46,745 nt of DNA from Sphaerochaeta sp. (GTDB lineage: Bacteria > Spirochaetota > Spirochaetia > Sphaerochaetales > Sphaerochaetaceae), in assembly GCA_016342655.1 (NCBI GenBank), contig JAEINL010000025.1:1-46745 (forward strand), read 5' to 3'. Under the pieces are notes generated by a model, which made no database searches, was not told the DNA's origin, and saw nothing but the letters and a program-made list of their open reading frames with translations. Of this stretch, positions 23,974-32,029 are shown piece after piece. Made by a program: the position numbers and the translations under genes. Position 1 is the stretch's first letter. Each line of letters begins with the position of its first letter.

Positions 23974-24768
23974 CTATAGAACTCCCCTCACCCCTCTTTG
24001 CATATGTACCATCGAGAGGGTTCTTTGTACTCCTTGCTGTAAGAACGAGATATCATCACCTACGCTAATGAAATCCAGATCCATCTTCATCCAGGTTTCG
24101 ATAGCTTTTTCGTCGGGGCCTATCGATACCCCAACGGGAATTCTTGCCTTCTTGGCATGAGCGATAATAAGCTTTCCAAGCTCAAGCACTTCTGGGTGCA
24201 TGCTATCTCCTAGTCGCCCTATCGAGGCAGAGAGGTCGTTTGGCCCGATGATGATGGCATCGAGGCCTTGTACCGCAAGGATAGCCTCAATATTTTCTAC
24301 CGCCTGGATATGTTCGATTTGCAGAATGCGCAGAAAAGATGAAGGAGCTTCCTCCAAGTATGTTTCCAAAGGCATCTGGCCATACTTGTTTGCTCTCCTA
24401 GGGCCAAAGCCACGAATTCCTTCCGGGGGATACAGGCAGGCTTTGATAGCCTTCTGAGCATCCTCTTCTGTAAGGATCATGGGTATGATAATACCGTCTA
24501 TTCCCATCTCAAGAACTGGCTTTATCACAGCTGGGTTGTTCTCTGACACCCTCACAAAGGCAGCTGCTCCTCCAGCATTGGCTGCCATAACATGCATGAG
24601 CAGAGTATGCTTGTCAAATGGACCATGCTCTGCATCTATCCATATGAAATCATAGCCGTGCATAGCCAAGGCCTCCGTGCTAGAGGGATCAGTAAAAAAT
24701 ACATGTCCCCCCACTATTTTGCATTTCCCTTCTTGCATTGAGGTCAGTAATGCTTTGGCCTTGTTCAT
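23974..24768 (-). CDS. HpcH/HpaI family aldolase (GarL-like)
   Basis: 264 aa class II, metal-dependent aldolase that splits 2-keto acids to pyruvate and an aldehyde. Family residues: IDAEHGPFD (H48), FVRVSENN (R73), GIDGIIIPM, ILQIEH (E152) and GPNDLSASIG (D178). The closest characterised types are 2-keto-3-deoxyglucarate and 4-hydroxy-2-ketoheptanedioate aldolases; the substrate here is unknown. ATG overlaps the dapA-family stop by 4 bases, so the two are coupled. Having two different aldolases in one operon is unusual. Confidence 0.87.
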   Translation of the reverse strand: MNKAKALLTSMQEGKCKIVGGHVFFTDPSSTEALAMHGYDFIWIDAEHGPFDKHTLLMHVMAANAGGAAAFVRVSENNPAVIKPVLEMGIDGIIIPMILTEEDAQKAIKACLYPPEGIRGFGPRRANKYGQMPLETYLEEAPSSFLRILQIEHIQAVENIEAILAVQGLDAIIIGPNDLSASIGRLGDSMHPEVLELGKLIIAHAKKARIPVGVSIGPDEKAIETWMKMDLDFISVGDDISFLQQGVQRTLSMVHMQRGVRGVL

Positions 24769-25688
24769 GCTTTGAGTCCCAAATGTTTACGCATTGCCGA
24801 TTCAAGTCTGATAAGGCTCTCTATCTCATGACGTCCATTCTCGTTGAGCAGGTCTACCTTCTTTGATCGTGTGACCAGGTTCATGTTCACCCCAGTACGG
24901 TCATAATGGTATTTCGCATTGACTGGATATGATCGTGCCTCAGTAATTCCTGTAATGGTCAAGAAGTCACTGACCTCCCTGGCGAGTTCTGGTTGGTCCT
25001 TGAAATGTTCATACATCCATTTGTAGATGTCGATATGAAAATTAGCCATTACCCCGTTGTAGCCATGGTAACCAGCGATGAGAGAGTCAAGCAGTGTAGC
25101 GGTATTTGCGTTGAACAGGGCTAGGTCTGTACCTTTTACCAGTTCAACCCTGCGTTTTTCGATTTCCAGGCTACATGATACATCCTTGAGGAAAACCAGT
25201 TTTCCCCTTTTTGCACAAGATGTCAAAAAATCATCTGTAAGCAGACGGAGGTAAGGATAGGGGCATTCATACAGGCCAAAGGTAACATTTGGTAATTGGG
25301 AGAAAATATCTTCGGCGTTGGCGTTGAAGACGGTTTCGCCCTCCTGTTGTTTTGCCATTCGGTTGGCAACCAAAACCACGGCATCAACACCAGTTTGTGC
25401 CATAGTCCCCAGTTGTTGGATCTGCTGTTGATGGTCATCAGAGGTATGTCCGGAGGCGATGACCTTTACCCGTGAGTCTGAGGCCTCAACCACAGCCTTC
25501 GCGATGTCGTTCTTTTCCTGTTCTGTAAGGAAGAACATTTCACTCGATTGGCAGACAGCAAATATACCGTCACATCCTCGTTCGATATACCAATCAACTA
25601 AGGCTTTGACCGCTTTGAAGTCAACTCTGTTGTCTTCAGTAAAAGGGGTGATCATGGTTGGCCAACAACCGTTATACGTCTTTTTCAT
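24765..25688 (-). CDS. DapA/NanA (DHDPS) family lyase
   Basis: 307 aa class I aldolase/lyase fold. The Schiff-base lysine is in VFLKDVS (K168) and the catalytic tyrosine in LYECPYP (Y140). The usual GTTGE loop is replaced by CQSSEMFF, which marks a separate subfamily and argues against real lysine biosynthesis. It sits behind a TRAP transporter and before a second aldolase and a GntR regulator, so breakdown of a keto-sugar acid is likely. The pyruvate-binding core is conserved. Start ATG 25688, 8 bases after the dctM stop, with AGGAG upstream. Confidence 0.85.
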   Translation of the reverse strand: MKKTYNGCWPTMITPFTEDNRVDFKAVKALVDWYIERGCDGIFAVCQSSEMFFLTEQEKNDIAKAVVEASDSRVKVIASGHTSDDHQQQIQQLGTMAQTGVDAVVLVANRMAKQQEGETVFNANAEDIFSQLPNVTFGLYECPYPYLRLLTDDFLTSCAKRGKLVFLKDVSCSLEIEKRRVELVKGTDLALFNANTATLLDSLIAGYHGYNGVMANFHIDIYKWMYEHFKDQPELAREVSDFLTITGITEARSYPVNAKYHYDRTGVNMNLVTRSKKVDLLNENGRHEIESLIRLESAMRKHLGLKA

Positions 25689-25696
25689 ACAAACTC

Positions 25697-26986
25697 CTAA
25701 ATAAGTCCAGTTGCACGAGGCAAGAAGAGGGTGATTTCGGGGAAATAGGTAATAATTACTAACACGACCAACATGACTACAAGAGGCCAGAAAATTTCAC
25801 GCATGACTCCCTTCAACGGGGTCCCTGAAATTCCAGAAGTTATGAAGAGAAGCATTCCGAAGGGGGGCGTGGAGAGGCCTACCATCATATTAAACGTAAC
25901 CACCAGTCCAAAGTGAACCATGTCTATGCCTAAAGCATTTGCCACAGGGAGCATGATTGGTACAAAGACCAACTGAATGGTGGATGTATCCATGAACATG
26001 CCTAACAAAAGGATGACAATGTTCACCAAGAAGAGAAAGGTGTACTTGCTTGCAGTGAAGCTGAGAATCCAGTTTCCAATATCGGCAGCTAGCTGCTCCC
26101 GTGCAACGATATAGCTGATGACAGCGGCAGCCCCGATCATGATGCTGGTTGCTCCAATATCCTTTATCGAGGTCTTTATCACTTCGATCAGGTCTTCTAA
26201 ACCCATTGCCCTGTAGGCAAACACAGAGACAAGGATGGCGTACAGACCTGCGATGGCTCCTGCTTCTGTCGGGGTCATCACGCCTGTATAAATTCCAACG
26301 AGCAGGATGACTGGAGTCATGAGAGCGGGCAGTGCCTTGAAGGTGAATCGTAGGAAGGTTTTCCACACGATTTTTTCACCTCTTGGGTAGTTTCGTTTTT
26401 TTGCTACTATGGCAACATAGATCATGAGAAACAGGGTCAACAAAACAGCTGGAATCATGCCTCCCATGAAAAGGGCTCCAACAGAGGTGCTGCTTAACAT
26501 AGCATAGATGACCAGAGGAATCGATGGAGGGAATATGGGGCCTATGGTCGCTGAGGCTGCTGTGATGGCACAGGCAAACTCTGCATCATAGCCATCCTCT
26601 TTCATGGCCGCTATCTCAATCTTCCCTAATCCAGCCGCATCGGCTATGGCTGATCCTGTCATTCCTGAGAAGATCAGAGAAGCGAGGATGTTAACATGCC
26701 CGAGCGAGCCTCTCATTCTCCCACACAGCCCACCGGAGAACTTGAAGATCATATCGGTGACCTTTCCGGTATTCATGACATTGGCTGTGAAGATAAAGAG
26801 GGGAACTGCTATTATTACATAGTTGGTGTAGTAGGTATTCATCACCTGGTTAACGACTAGGCTCAGATCTGCACCTTTAACAAGGAAGTAACAAGCTGAT
26901 GCTGCTAGCATGCCAAAGGCAATTGGCATCCTAAGTAGAAATATGAGTACGAATACTATAAGCGTAATGAGTAGGGCGAAGCTCAT
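25697..26986 (-). CDS. dctM: TRAP transporter large permease, DctM
   Basis: 429 aa, 12 or more membrane helices. The DctM signature region SLGHVNILASLIFSGMTGSA then IADAAGLGKIEI is present, as is TASSATIGPIFPPSIPLVIY-like ITAASATIGPIFPPSIPLVI. It forms the transport subunit that moves a carboxylate with Na+. The start overlaps the dctQ stop by 4 bases. Confidence 0.93.
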   Translation of the reverse strand: MSFALLITLIVFVLIFLLRMPIAFGMLAASACYFLVKGADLSLVVNQVMNTYYTNYVIIAVPLFIFTANVMNTGKVTDMIFKFSGGLCGRMRGSLGHVNILASLIFSGMTGSAIADAAGLGKIEIAAMKEDGYDAEFACAITAASATIGPIFPPSIPLVIYAMLSSTSVGALFMGGMIPAVLLTLFLMIYVAIVAKKRNYPRGEKIVWKTFLRFTFKALPALMTPVILLVGIYTGVMTPTEAGAIAGLYAILVSVFAYRAMGLEDLIEVIKTSIKDIGATSIMIGAAAVISYIVAREQLAADIGNWILSFTASKYTFLFLVNIVILLLGMFMDTSTIQLVFVPIMLPVANALGIDMVHFGLVVTFNMMVGLSTPPFGMLLFITSGISGTPLKGVMREIFWPLVVMLVVLVIITYFPEITLFLPRATGLI

Positions 26987-27516
26987 ATCTTGTCTACCTC
27001 CCCAAGGATTGGATCGAAGAGGTGATCGTGGCTGTCAGAGAGAGTGCCCCGTATTACTTTCCAGTCCTCTATGATTGGCTCTATGGTGTACCCGATGATA
27101 GAGGCGAGGAAATAGGTGAAGGGAAGAAATATCCAGGTGTAGGAGACCCTGAGCACAGGGGTCTTTTGAAATCCTAAGAAAAAAGCGTACTTGAAAGAAG
27201 GGATGATCATGAGGATGAAAGTGCTTGCGATCAATAGGTTCCCTGCCAGTCTTGCCCATGCAGCCACTTTGGGGCTGTAGGCTTCATACAGCATGGTGAA
27301 TTGGACATGGCCTTTTTGTCGCGTTGTGTAGCAGGCACCGAGTATTACTGTCCAGCAGAACCCTATGACAATGGCGTCTTGTGTCCATGTGAGGGGGTGG
27401 TTGACCACATAACGAAAAAATACCTGTAGGATGAAGGTCAAGAATAATACGATAAAGGAAAAGATGGGAATATAGATTTCCATTACATCTCTAAGAAACA
27501 GAGCAATTTTTTTCAC
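26983..27516 (-). CDS. dctQ: TRAP transporter small permease, DctQ
   Basis: 177 aa with four membrane helices, the size and layout of DctQ. Typical features are FIVLFLTFILQVFFRYVVNH near the first helix and a conserved W in TWTQDAIVIGFCWTVILGAC. It partners with DctM in the inner membrane. A strong hairpin lies between dctP and this gene. Confidence 0.88.
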   Translation of the reverse strand: MKKIALFLRDVMEIYIPIFSFIVLFLTFILQVFFRYVVNHPLTWTQDAIVIGFCWTVILGACYTTRQKGHVQFTMLYEAYSPKVAAWARLAGNLLIASTFILMIIPSFKYAFFLGFQKTPVLRVSYTWIFLPFTYFLASIIGYTIEPIIEDWKVIRGTLSDSHDHLFDPILGEVDKI

Positions 27517-27546
27517 GTGGTAACCTCCGAAACAAATGATGCAAAG

Positions 27547-27575
27547 CTATCCGGAGCCGATAGGGCTCCGGATAG
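27547..27575 (-). terminator. Intercistronic hairpin between dctP and dctQ
   Basis: 12-13 bp GC-rich stem CTATCCGGAGCC/GGGCTCCGGATAG around a GATA loop, without a T-run. In binding-protein operons such hairpins usually protect the upstream mRNA or partly terminate, so the periplasmic protein is made in excess. Confidence 0.75.
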
Positions 27576-27585
27576 GATACAATCG

Positions 27586-28590
27586 TTATTTTCCAGCTGC
27601 CTGGACTTTCTCGAACATCGCCTTGTCCCAGCTCTTTGCGTAGTCACTAGCAAGATAGAGTTTCAGTACATGGTCACTGAACGCATCCAGGTCGGCATAG
27701 TAGACCTTCAAACCTGCTTTCTTGAAGAAATCTACCAGTTCGGCCTCTGCCTTGAGGTTGGTTGTGTCACAGTATTCGATACCGGCTTTCACGCCTTCCA
27801 TGACCCATCCCTTCTGGTCTGTAGTAAGGGACTGCCACTTCTTTTCATTGATAGCAGGCCAGACACTGTCTACGAGGTGATTGGTGATGGTAATGGATTT
27901 TGTGACTTCATAGAACTTTGCGTTTTTGGTTGTTGGAAGTGGGTTGTCCTGTCCATCAACAGTCTTGGTCTGCAAAGCCATGTACAGCTCGCTGAAGGAG
28001 ATCGGAGTGGGGTTTGCTCCGAGAGCCTTTCCAAGGAAGATCCAAGAAGCAGAGTTGGGCATTCTCAGGTTGACGCCTCTGAGATCATCTGGAGTCTTGA
28101 TGGCCTTATCCTGGACAAGGTTCAGCTGGCGAGTTCCCAGATATTCAGCACCAAGGGGTCTGACACCCTGTTCCTTAGCAATGCGATCGAACACCTCTGC
28201 TCCGATAGGACCATTGAGGACGGAGGTCATGTGGTCATAGGTCTTGAAGATGTACCCTGCAGTAAACATGGAGACCCAGGGTGATCCATCAGTAAGCCAT
28301 GATGCGCTGGTAGCAGTAATATCTGCTTGTCCGCTCTTGATGGCTGATACTTCCTGTTCCTGCTTGAAGAGGGATGCAGAATCATAGGCAAGAACCTTGA
28401 TCTGGCCGCCGGAAACCTTCTCGACAGTCTCCTTGAAGACTCTCATGGCACCCGCATGGGCATCAGTGGGTACTGCAGTCATGGTATAGACCAATTCCAC
28501 AGGCTTAGCAGCGCTCTCTGCTGTACCTTGAGCAAAAGCCATGGGTAGTACCATGACAACCAACAACAGTGCGATAGTAACTTTCTTCAT
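27586..28590 (-). CDS. dctP: TRAP transporter substrate-binding protein, DctP
   Basis: 334 aa periplasmic solute-binding protein. Signal peptide MKKVTIALLLVVMVLPMAFA, with cleavage expected around AFA-QG. Family motifs: VKVLAYDSASLFKQ-like QIKVLAYDSASLFKQEQEV, and GVNLRMPNSASWIFLGKALG, which includes the arginine that usually salt-bridges the ligand carboxylate. Start ATG 28590 with AAGGAGG 6 bases upstream. First gene of the operon dctP-dctQ-dctM-dapA family-hpcH family-gntR. Confidence 0.93.
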   Translation of the reverse strand: MKKVTIALLLVVMVLPMAFAQGTAESAAKPVELVYTMTAVPTDAHAGAMRVFKETVEKVSGGQIKVLAYDSASLFKQEQEVSAIKSGQADITATSASWLTDGSPWVSMFTAGYIFKTYDHMTSVLNGPIGAEVFDRIAKEQGVRPLGAEYLGTRQLNLVQDKAIKTPDDLRGVNLRMPNSASWIFLGKALGANPTPISFSELYMALQTKTVDGQDNPLPTTKNAKFYEVTKSITITNHLVDSVWPAINEKKWQSLTTDQKGWVMEGVKAGIEYCDTTNLKAEAELVDFFKKAGLKVYYADLDAFSDHVLKLYLASDYAKSWDKAMFEKVQAAGK

Positions 28591-28850
28591 TGTTTCCTCC
28601 TTGGAAGCCTGATTCGGCATAACAATGATCAATATTTGACTCGGACAAAGCCGAGATTCCCCTTACACGATACAATCTATTCGGAAAAAAGCTGTAAAGC
28701 TGTAAAGCTGTCTTACAGGTTTATGTTTGCATGGGTTTGTGAATCTGTCAAACTGTTTTTTCAAAGGGAAGGAAAAAAAGTGAGAAATGAATACACAATG
28801 AAGAATGGTATGGGATGCAAAAACGTGGAGGTAGAAGAATTGGGATAAAA
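28591..28850 (-). promoter_or_regulatory. Control region of the TRAP/aldolase operon
   Basis: No gene. At 28690-28711 there is a tandem octamer AGCTGTAA AGCTGTAA AGCTGT, and CTGTAA (28700-28705) forms an inverted repeat with TTACAG (28713-28718), a plausible GntR/FCD site. A hairpin CTCGG/CCGAG lies at 28641-28656 within the expected mRNA leader. No clear -35/-10 pair stands out. Confidence 0.45.
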
Positions 28851-28876
28851 AACAACACGGTAGCACCCGTGTTGTT
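28851..28876 (-). terminator. Terminator of the YhcH gene
   Basis: 10-bp stem AACAACACGG/CCGTGTTGTT. On the minus strand it is followed by TTTTTT (complement of the A-run at 28845-28850). Confidence 0.8.
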
Positions 28877-28905
28877 ATCGTACCAAGATCATTAAGAATA
28901 CCTAT

Positions 28906-29358
28906 TTACAGCAGAACCTTGAATACCATCTTCACAACTTGGCTAGATGATTCGTCAACAAGGTTTGGGGCGTGGGGTTCTCCCGGGAAGAACACCACAA
29001 AGCTACCTTGCTTTGCATGATAGGAGAGCAGTTTTTCCCCTTTGGCCATAAAGAAGTCCTTCTCTTCATCATAGGCTGTTGTGGCGGTAAGCAAATCACG
29101 TGATGCAATATCCATACGCTCATGCCCTTTGAGAAGGATTTGGACATCGGCTTCCTTTCTGTGCACTTCGTACTCAGATGCTTCTGTCTTTTCTGTCTTG
29201 TAGGTAAACAGGTTGTAGCGAAGGTCCTTTTGTTCGGTAGAATAGCTACCCAATTCCAAGGCTTCGAGCTTCCCGCTTTCCAGGATGTCAATGACCTGCT
29301 GGAGAGCGGGTAAGGTGGAGACATATTTTTTCATCTGGGAAATCTGATCTAGTATCAT
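28906..29358 (-). CDS. YhcH/YjgK/YiaL family protein
   Basis: 150 aa small beta-barrel (DUF386). Typical residues: LRYNLFTYKTEK, YEVHRKEADVQILLKGHERM and FVVFFPGEPHAPNL, including histidines and acidic residues that bind a metal in relatives. YhcH and YiaL occur with sialic-acid and keto-sugar genes and may act as sugar mutarotases or isomerases. Here it sits just upstream of the TRAP operon with two aldolases, which supports a sugar-acid role. Start ATG 29358 has GAGG 7 bases upstream; the longer frame to 29433 is not supported. Confidence 0.85.
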   Translation of the reverse strand: MILDQISQMKKYVSTLPALQQVIDILESGKLEALELGSYSTEQKDLRYNLFTYKTEKTEASEYEVHRKEADVQILLKGHERMDIASRDLLTATTAYDEEKDFFMAKGEKLLSYHAKQGSFVVFFPGEPHAPNLVDESSSQVVKMVFKVLL

Positions 29359-29580
29359 AGGTGTACCTCTTTTGGGCACTAGCATAACGAATGAAGAGGA
29401 AAAGGGAAAGGATTGAGTTTGAATCCTATGCAATTTTGGTCTGTTTGTGCAGGAATTGATCGTAAATTGCAGGGTGTTCTATAAGGGATGCTAGGAATAT
29501 CTCAGTCCTATCCGATGGCTCAAGAATTCTGTATCTTTAGGATACCACAGTACAATCGTGGTCTTTAAAAGGAGCTAGAC

Positions 29581-30015
29581 ATGTCAGATACCCATTCCTA
29601 TTCAACCAGTGTGAAGTACAGTGAAAAGAGAAAGGGCGTACTTTCTTCAGAAGGACTCCCTTCCTTTGAAGTCGCTACCCCTCCCCAGTTCCCCGGTGGA
29701 CATGAGGGGATCTGGTCCCCAGAGCACCTCTTTGTCGCTTCGGCAGAGGTCTGCCTGATGACAACCTTCCTGTCCATTGCGGAGAAGTCCCACTTGGAGT
29801 TTGTCGAGTATAGCTCAGAGGCTGTCGGAACTCTTGAGAAGACAGCTGAAGGTATGGTGATGACTAAGATTGTCATCAAACCGAAGGTAGTTATTCAGGA
29901 TGAGACCAAAAAAGAACGTACCTTGTTGCTTTTGGAAAAAGCAGAGAAGTACTGTCTCATCTCAAACTCCATGAAGACCGAGGTTACAATTGAGCCGATG
30001 GTAGTTGTGGACTGA
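29581..30015 (+). CDS. OsmC family peroxiredoxin-like protein
   Basis: 144 aa. Two redox cysteines: EVCLMTTF (C58) and KYCLISNS (C125), spaced as in OsmC/Ohr-type hydroperoxide reductases. It also has the SPEHLFVASAEVC helix common to the family. It is expected to reduce organic peroxides in the cytoplasm. ATG 29581 has AAAGGAG 6 bases before it. Monocistronic. Confidence 0.9.
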   Translation: MSDTHSYSTSVKYSEKRKGVLSSEGLPSFEVATPPQFPGGHEGIWSPEHLFVASAEVCLMTTFLSIAEKSHLEFVEYSSEAVGTLEKTAEGMVMTKIVIKPKVVIQDETKKERTLLLLEKAEKYCLISNSMKTEVTIEPMVVVD

Positions 30016-30212
30016 TGAGAATCCCTGTAGGCCGATAGTTCTTGTATCAAGATAGAATTCGCCCTATGAGTTACTATCCAAGCTGATACTCTCTTGAGAG
30101 GAAGAAATCCCTCACGAACAACAAGAATTGGGATAACCTCTTACATCATAAAAATAGTTCAATTTACTTTCTGTTGTTGTGCTTGAGATAGTATTTTGTA
30201 GGGTGCTGCTAA
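30016..30212. other. Intergenic, nothing recognised
   Basis: About 200 bases between the OsmC gene and the AbiEii stop, AT-rich. No gene, tRNA or clear terminator is seen. Confidence 0.4.
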
Positions 30213-31118
30213 TCATTGGAGGCAATTTTCAAGATCCTTCATTTGTTGGGTAAACTTTGTAGGGTTCGTCTTTTGTAGTTTTCTCAGGTTAATTCTTTTC
30301 CATTGCAAACCAGGTAGCCTATTACAATTAGGAATATCTGTTGGTGGCAATTGCTTGGACAAGGAGAAAAAACTGATAATATATTCTTTGTGTAATATGC
30401 TCATCTCTGTATGAATGTCTGTAACCAAATGGTCAAAGACTGTGTTGCAATCAGACTCATTGAACTGGAATTCACTCATTCCCATAAATTCATTTTTGTA
30501 GGTTTGGGAATATGATTGGCGATTGGGCTTGAGCAGTTCATGGGGAGGCCTGTTGTGCCCACATAAGGCTGCAATGAACCCATTCATTATTTCAGGGGTA
30601 AGCCCTTCATTGTCCATCAGATTTTTTATGTCAAACAAATCTCTCGGGTGTTGCCGATCTAAAGCAGCACAGATTTTGCCACCATAAAGATCTGCCAAGG
30701 ATGCTACTTGGATTGAAGCGTAGCCATATTCCCGACAAGCTGGACAAATATTACACTGCTCGATTGGGTAGGTAAAGCCACGTAACGTATAATTTGGCTC
30801 AATAATTATTTGTGCCTTCTCTGAACGGCAAATTATTTTACGTATGTTTTCTTTTCCTTCCCTGCAAACTGTTTTTAATCCGTCTTGCCTAAGCTTTTGT
30901 TCGATTCGATGCAATGCCGCATTAATGTTTTCGAATGAAATACTACGATCTTCGAATCCAAGATACGTCAGATCAATATCAACCGATAATCTAGGAAGAT
31001 TTCTTATGAAGAAATTTATACCAGTTCCACCCTTCAAAGCAAAGCATTTCTCCCTATCAATATAGGGGAGAACTCTGATCAACAACTTTACCTGTTCGAG
31101 ATAATATTCATTCAGCAT
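30213..31118 (-). CDS. abiEii: AbiEii toxin, nucleotidyltransferase
   Basis: 301 aa. Nucleotidyltransferase core FALKGGTGINFFIRNLPRLS then VDIDLTYLG (G-G-T then D-x-D, about residues 26-53). A second family motif, GGKICAALDRQHPRDLFDIK, lies near residue 155-175. An unusual pair of CxxC-like cysteines occurs in QCNICPACREYG (about 121-132). It belongs to the AbiE toxin-antitoxin family, in which the toxin modifies a tRNA or other NTP substrate. Its start overlaps the antitoxin gene by 11 bases. The AbiEi antitoxin is upstream and transcribed with it. Confidence 0.88.
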   Translation of the reverse strand: MLNEYYLEQVKLLIRVLPYIDREKCFALKGGTGINFFIRNLPRLSVDIDLTYLGFEDRSISFENINAALHRIEQKLRQDGLKTVCREGKENIRKIICRSEKAQIIIEPNYTLRGFTYPIEQCNICPACREYGYASIQVASLADLYGGKICAALDRQHPRDLFDIKNLMDNEGLTPEIMNGFIAALCGHNRPPHELLKPNRQSYSQTYKNEFMGMSEFQFNESDCNTVFDHLVTDIHTEMSILHKEYIISFFSLSKQLPPTDIPNCNRLPGLQWKRINLRKLQKTNPTKFTQQMKDLENCLQ

Positions 31119-31881
31119 CGCTTAAACCCTCAATAATAATCTGATACTTCGTATTGAGTTTCCCCCCAGGGGTGATGACCCGTTTGCCACTTCCAAGATC
31201 AATGGTTGTTGCATCAAGGACATCAAACCAAGCATGGTTTTGTGTTTCAGCAAGATAGAGGAACAACCTTTTTACTTTGATAGAATTGCATTCATTCAGC
31301 AAAATTTGTAGCAAATCTGGGCGCAACGCTACAAGCATCTCCATCATATGATATGCAACTGCAAAACTGCCTTTCTTTGGGCAAAGATACAAATACTCCA
31401 GTATCGCCCTTTCTGGTAAAGAGACAGGAACTGCGTAGTCAAGATGGGGGAATAACTCAATGCCAGTATTGCTGTCTATGAATGCTGAAGAATGGACATC
31501 AAACTTCCTTTTGAGTATCTCTTGCGTAAACCAAGTCGGCTTTGAATCACTTGGACGCTTAAATACCTGCTCTACAATAGATGTGCTGTCCAGTTGAATG
31601 AAATGGCTGTATCCATGCATTCTTAGTGCGGAGAGACCTCCTAAATGCAGGGATAGCCTTGCTTGATTCCACGTGGAATATAACGCACCTTCAAGGGAAG
31701 GTGAGGTATTCGTAAAGACAAAAGCCCCTCTTCCTATACGTTTTAGCCAGCCATTTCTTACATAGGATTTTTGCAAATCGTTGGAAATACCTTTTTTTAT
31801 GAGATGGGAGGATAAGATGAAAGCCTCTTTAGGTGCGCTATGTATAAGTAGGTTTAATTTATTTGGTTTTACGGTAGTCAT
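31108..31881 (-). CDS. abiEi: AbiEi family antitoxin
   Basis: 257 aa, with an N-terminal winged helix (FILSSHLIKKGISNDLQKSY then VRNGWLKRIGRGAFVFT) that binds its own promoter, and the C-terminal antitoxin region (LPERAILEYLYLCPKKGSFA and on). It represses the operon and neutralises AbiEii. ATG 31881 has AAGGTAG just upstream. Two inverted repeats flank or cover the start region, one of them centred on the ATG, as expected for autoregulation. Confidence 0.88.
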   Translation of the reverse strand: MTTVKPNKLNLLIHSAPKEAFILSSHLIKKGISNDLQKSYVRNGWLKRIGRGAFVFTNTSPSLEGALYSTWNQARLSLHLGGLSALRMHGYSHFIQLDSTSIVEQVFKRPSDSKPTWFTQEILKRKFDVHSSAFIDSNTGIELFPHLDYAVPVSLPERAILEYLYLCPKKGSFAVAYHMMEMLVALRPDLLQILLNECNSIKVKRLFLYLAETQNHAWFDVLDATTIDLGSGKRVITPGGKLNTKYQIIIEGLSDAE

Positions 31882-31919
31882 ACTACCTTTACTATATAAT
31901 AATTAAACCAAATTGACAA
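31862..31919 (-). promoter_or_regulatory. AbiE promoter and inverted-repeat operators
   Basis: Minus strand: TTGTCA (31914-31919), 17-nt spacer, TATAGT (31891-31896). TTTGGTTT (31862-31869) and AAACCAAA (31905-31912) form an inverted repeat around the -10 and the start codon; GGTAGT-CAT-ACTACC (31873-31887) is a perfect palindrome centred on the initiation codon. Confidence 0.7.
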
Positions 31920-32029
31920 GAATAATATTAACCCAAATCCATATCATAGCATATCCTTATCAAAAACTCATACCGCAAAGCATCTTGGTATGATATGCTA
32001 AGCATGACTACATTCATTGGAGGGAAATC

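Noticed and set aside
27517-28284. Plus-strand open frame of 255 codons opposite dctP
   Set aside because: Antisense shadow of dctP; no start signal.
28690-28711. Short tandem repeat as a CRISPR array
   Set aside because: Octamer units without spacers; no repeat-spacer pattern and no cas genes in the window.
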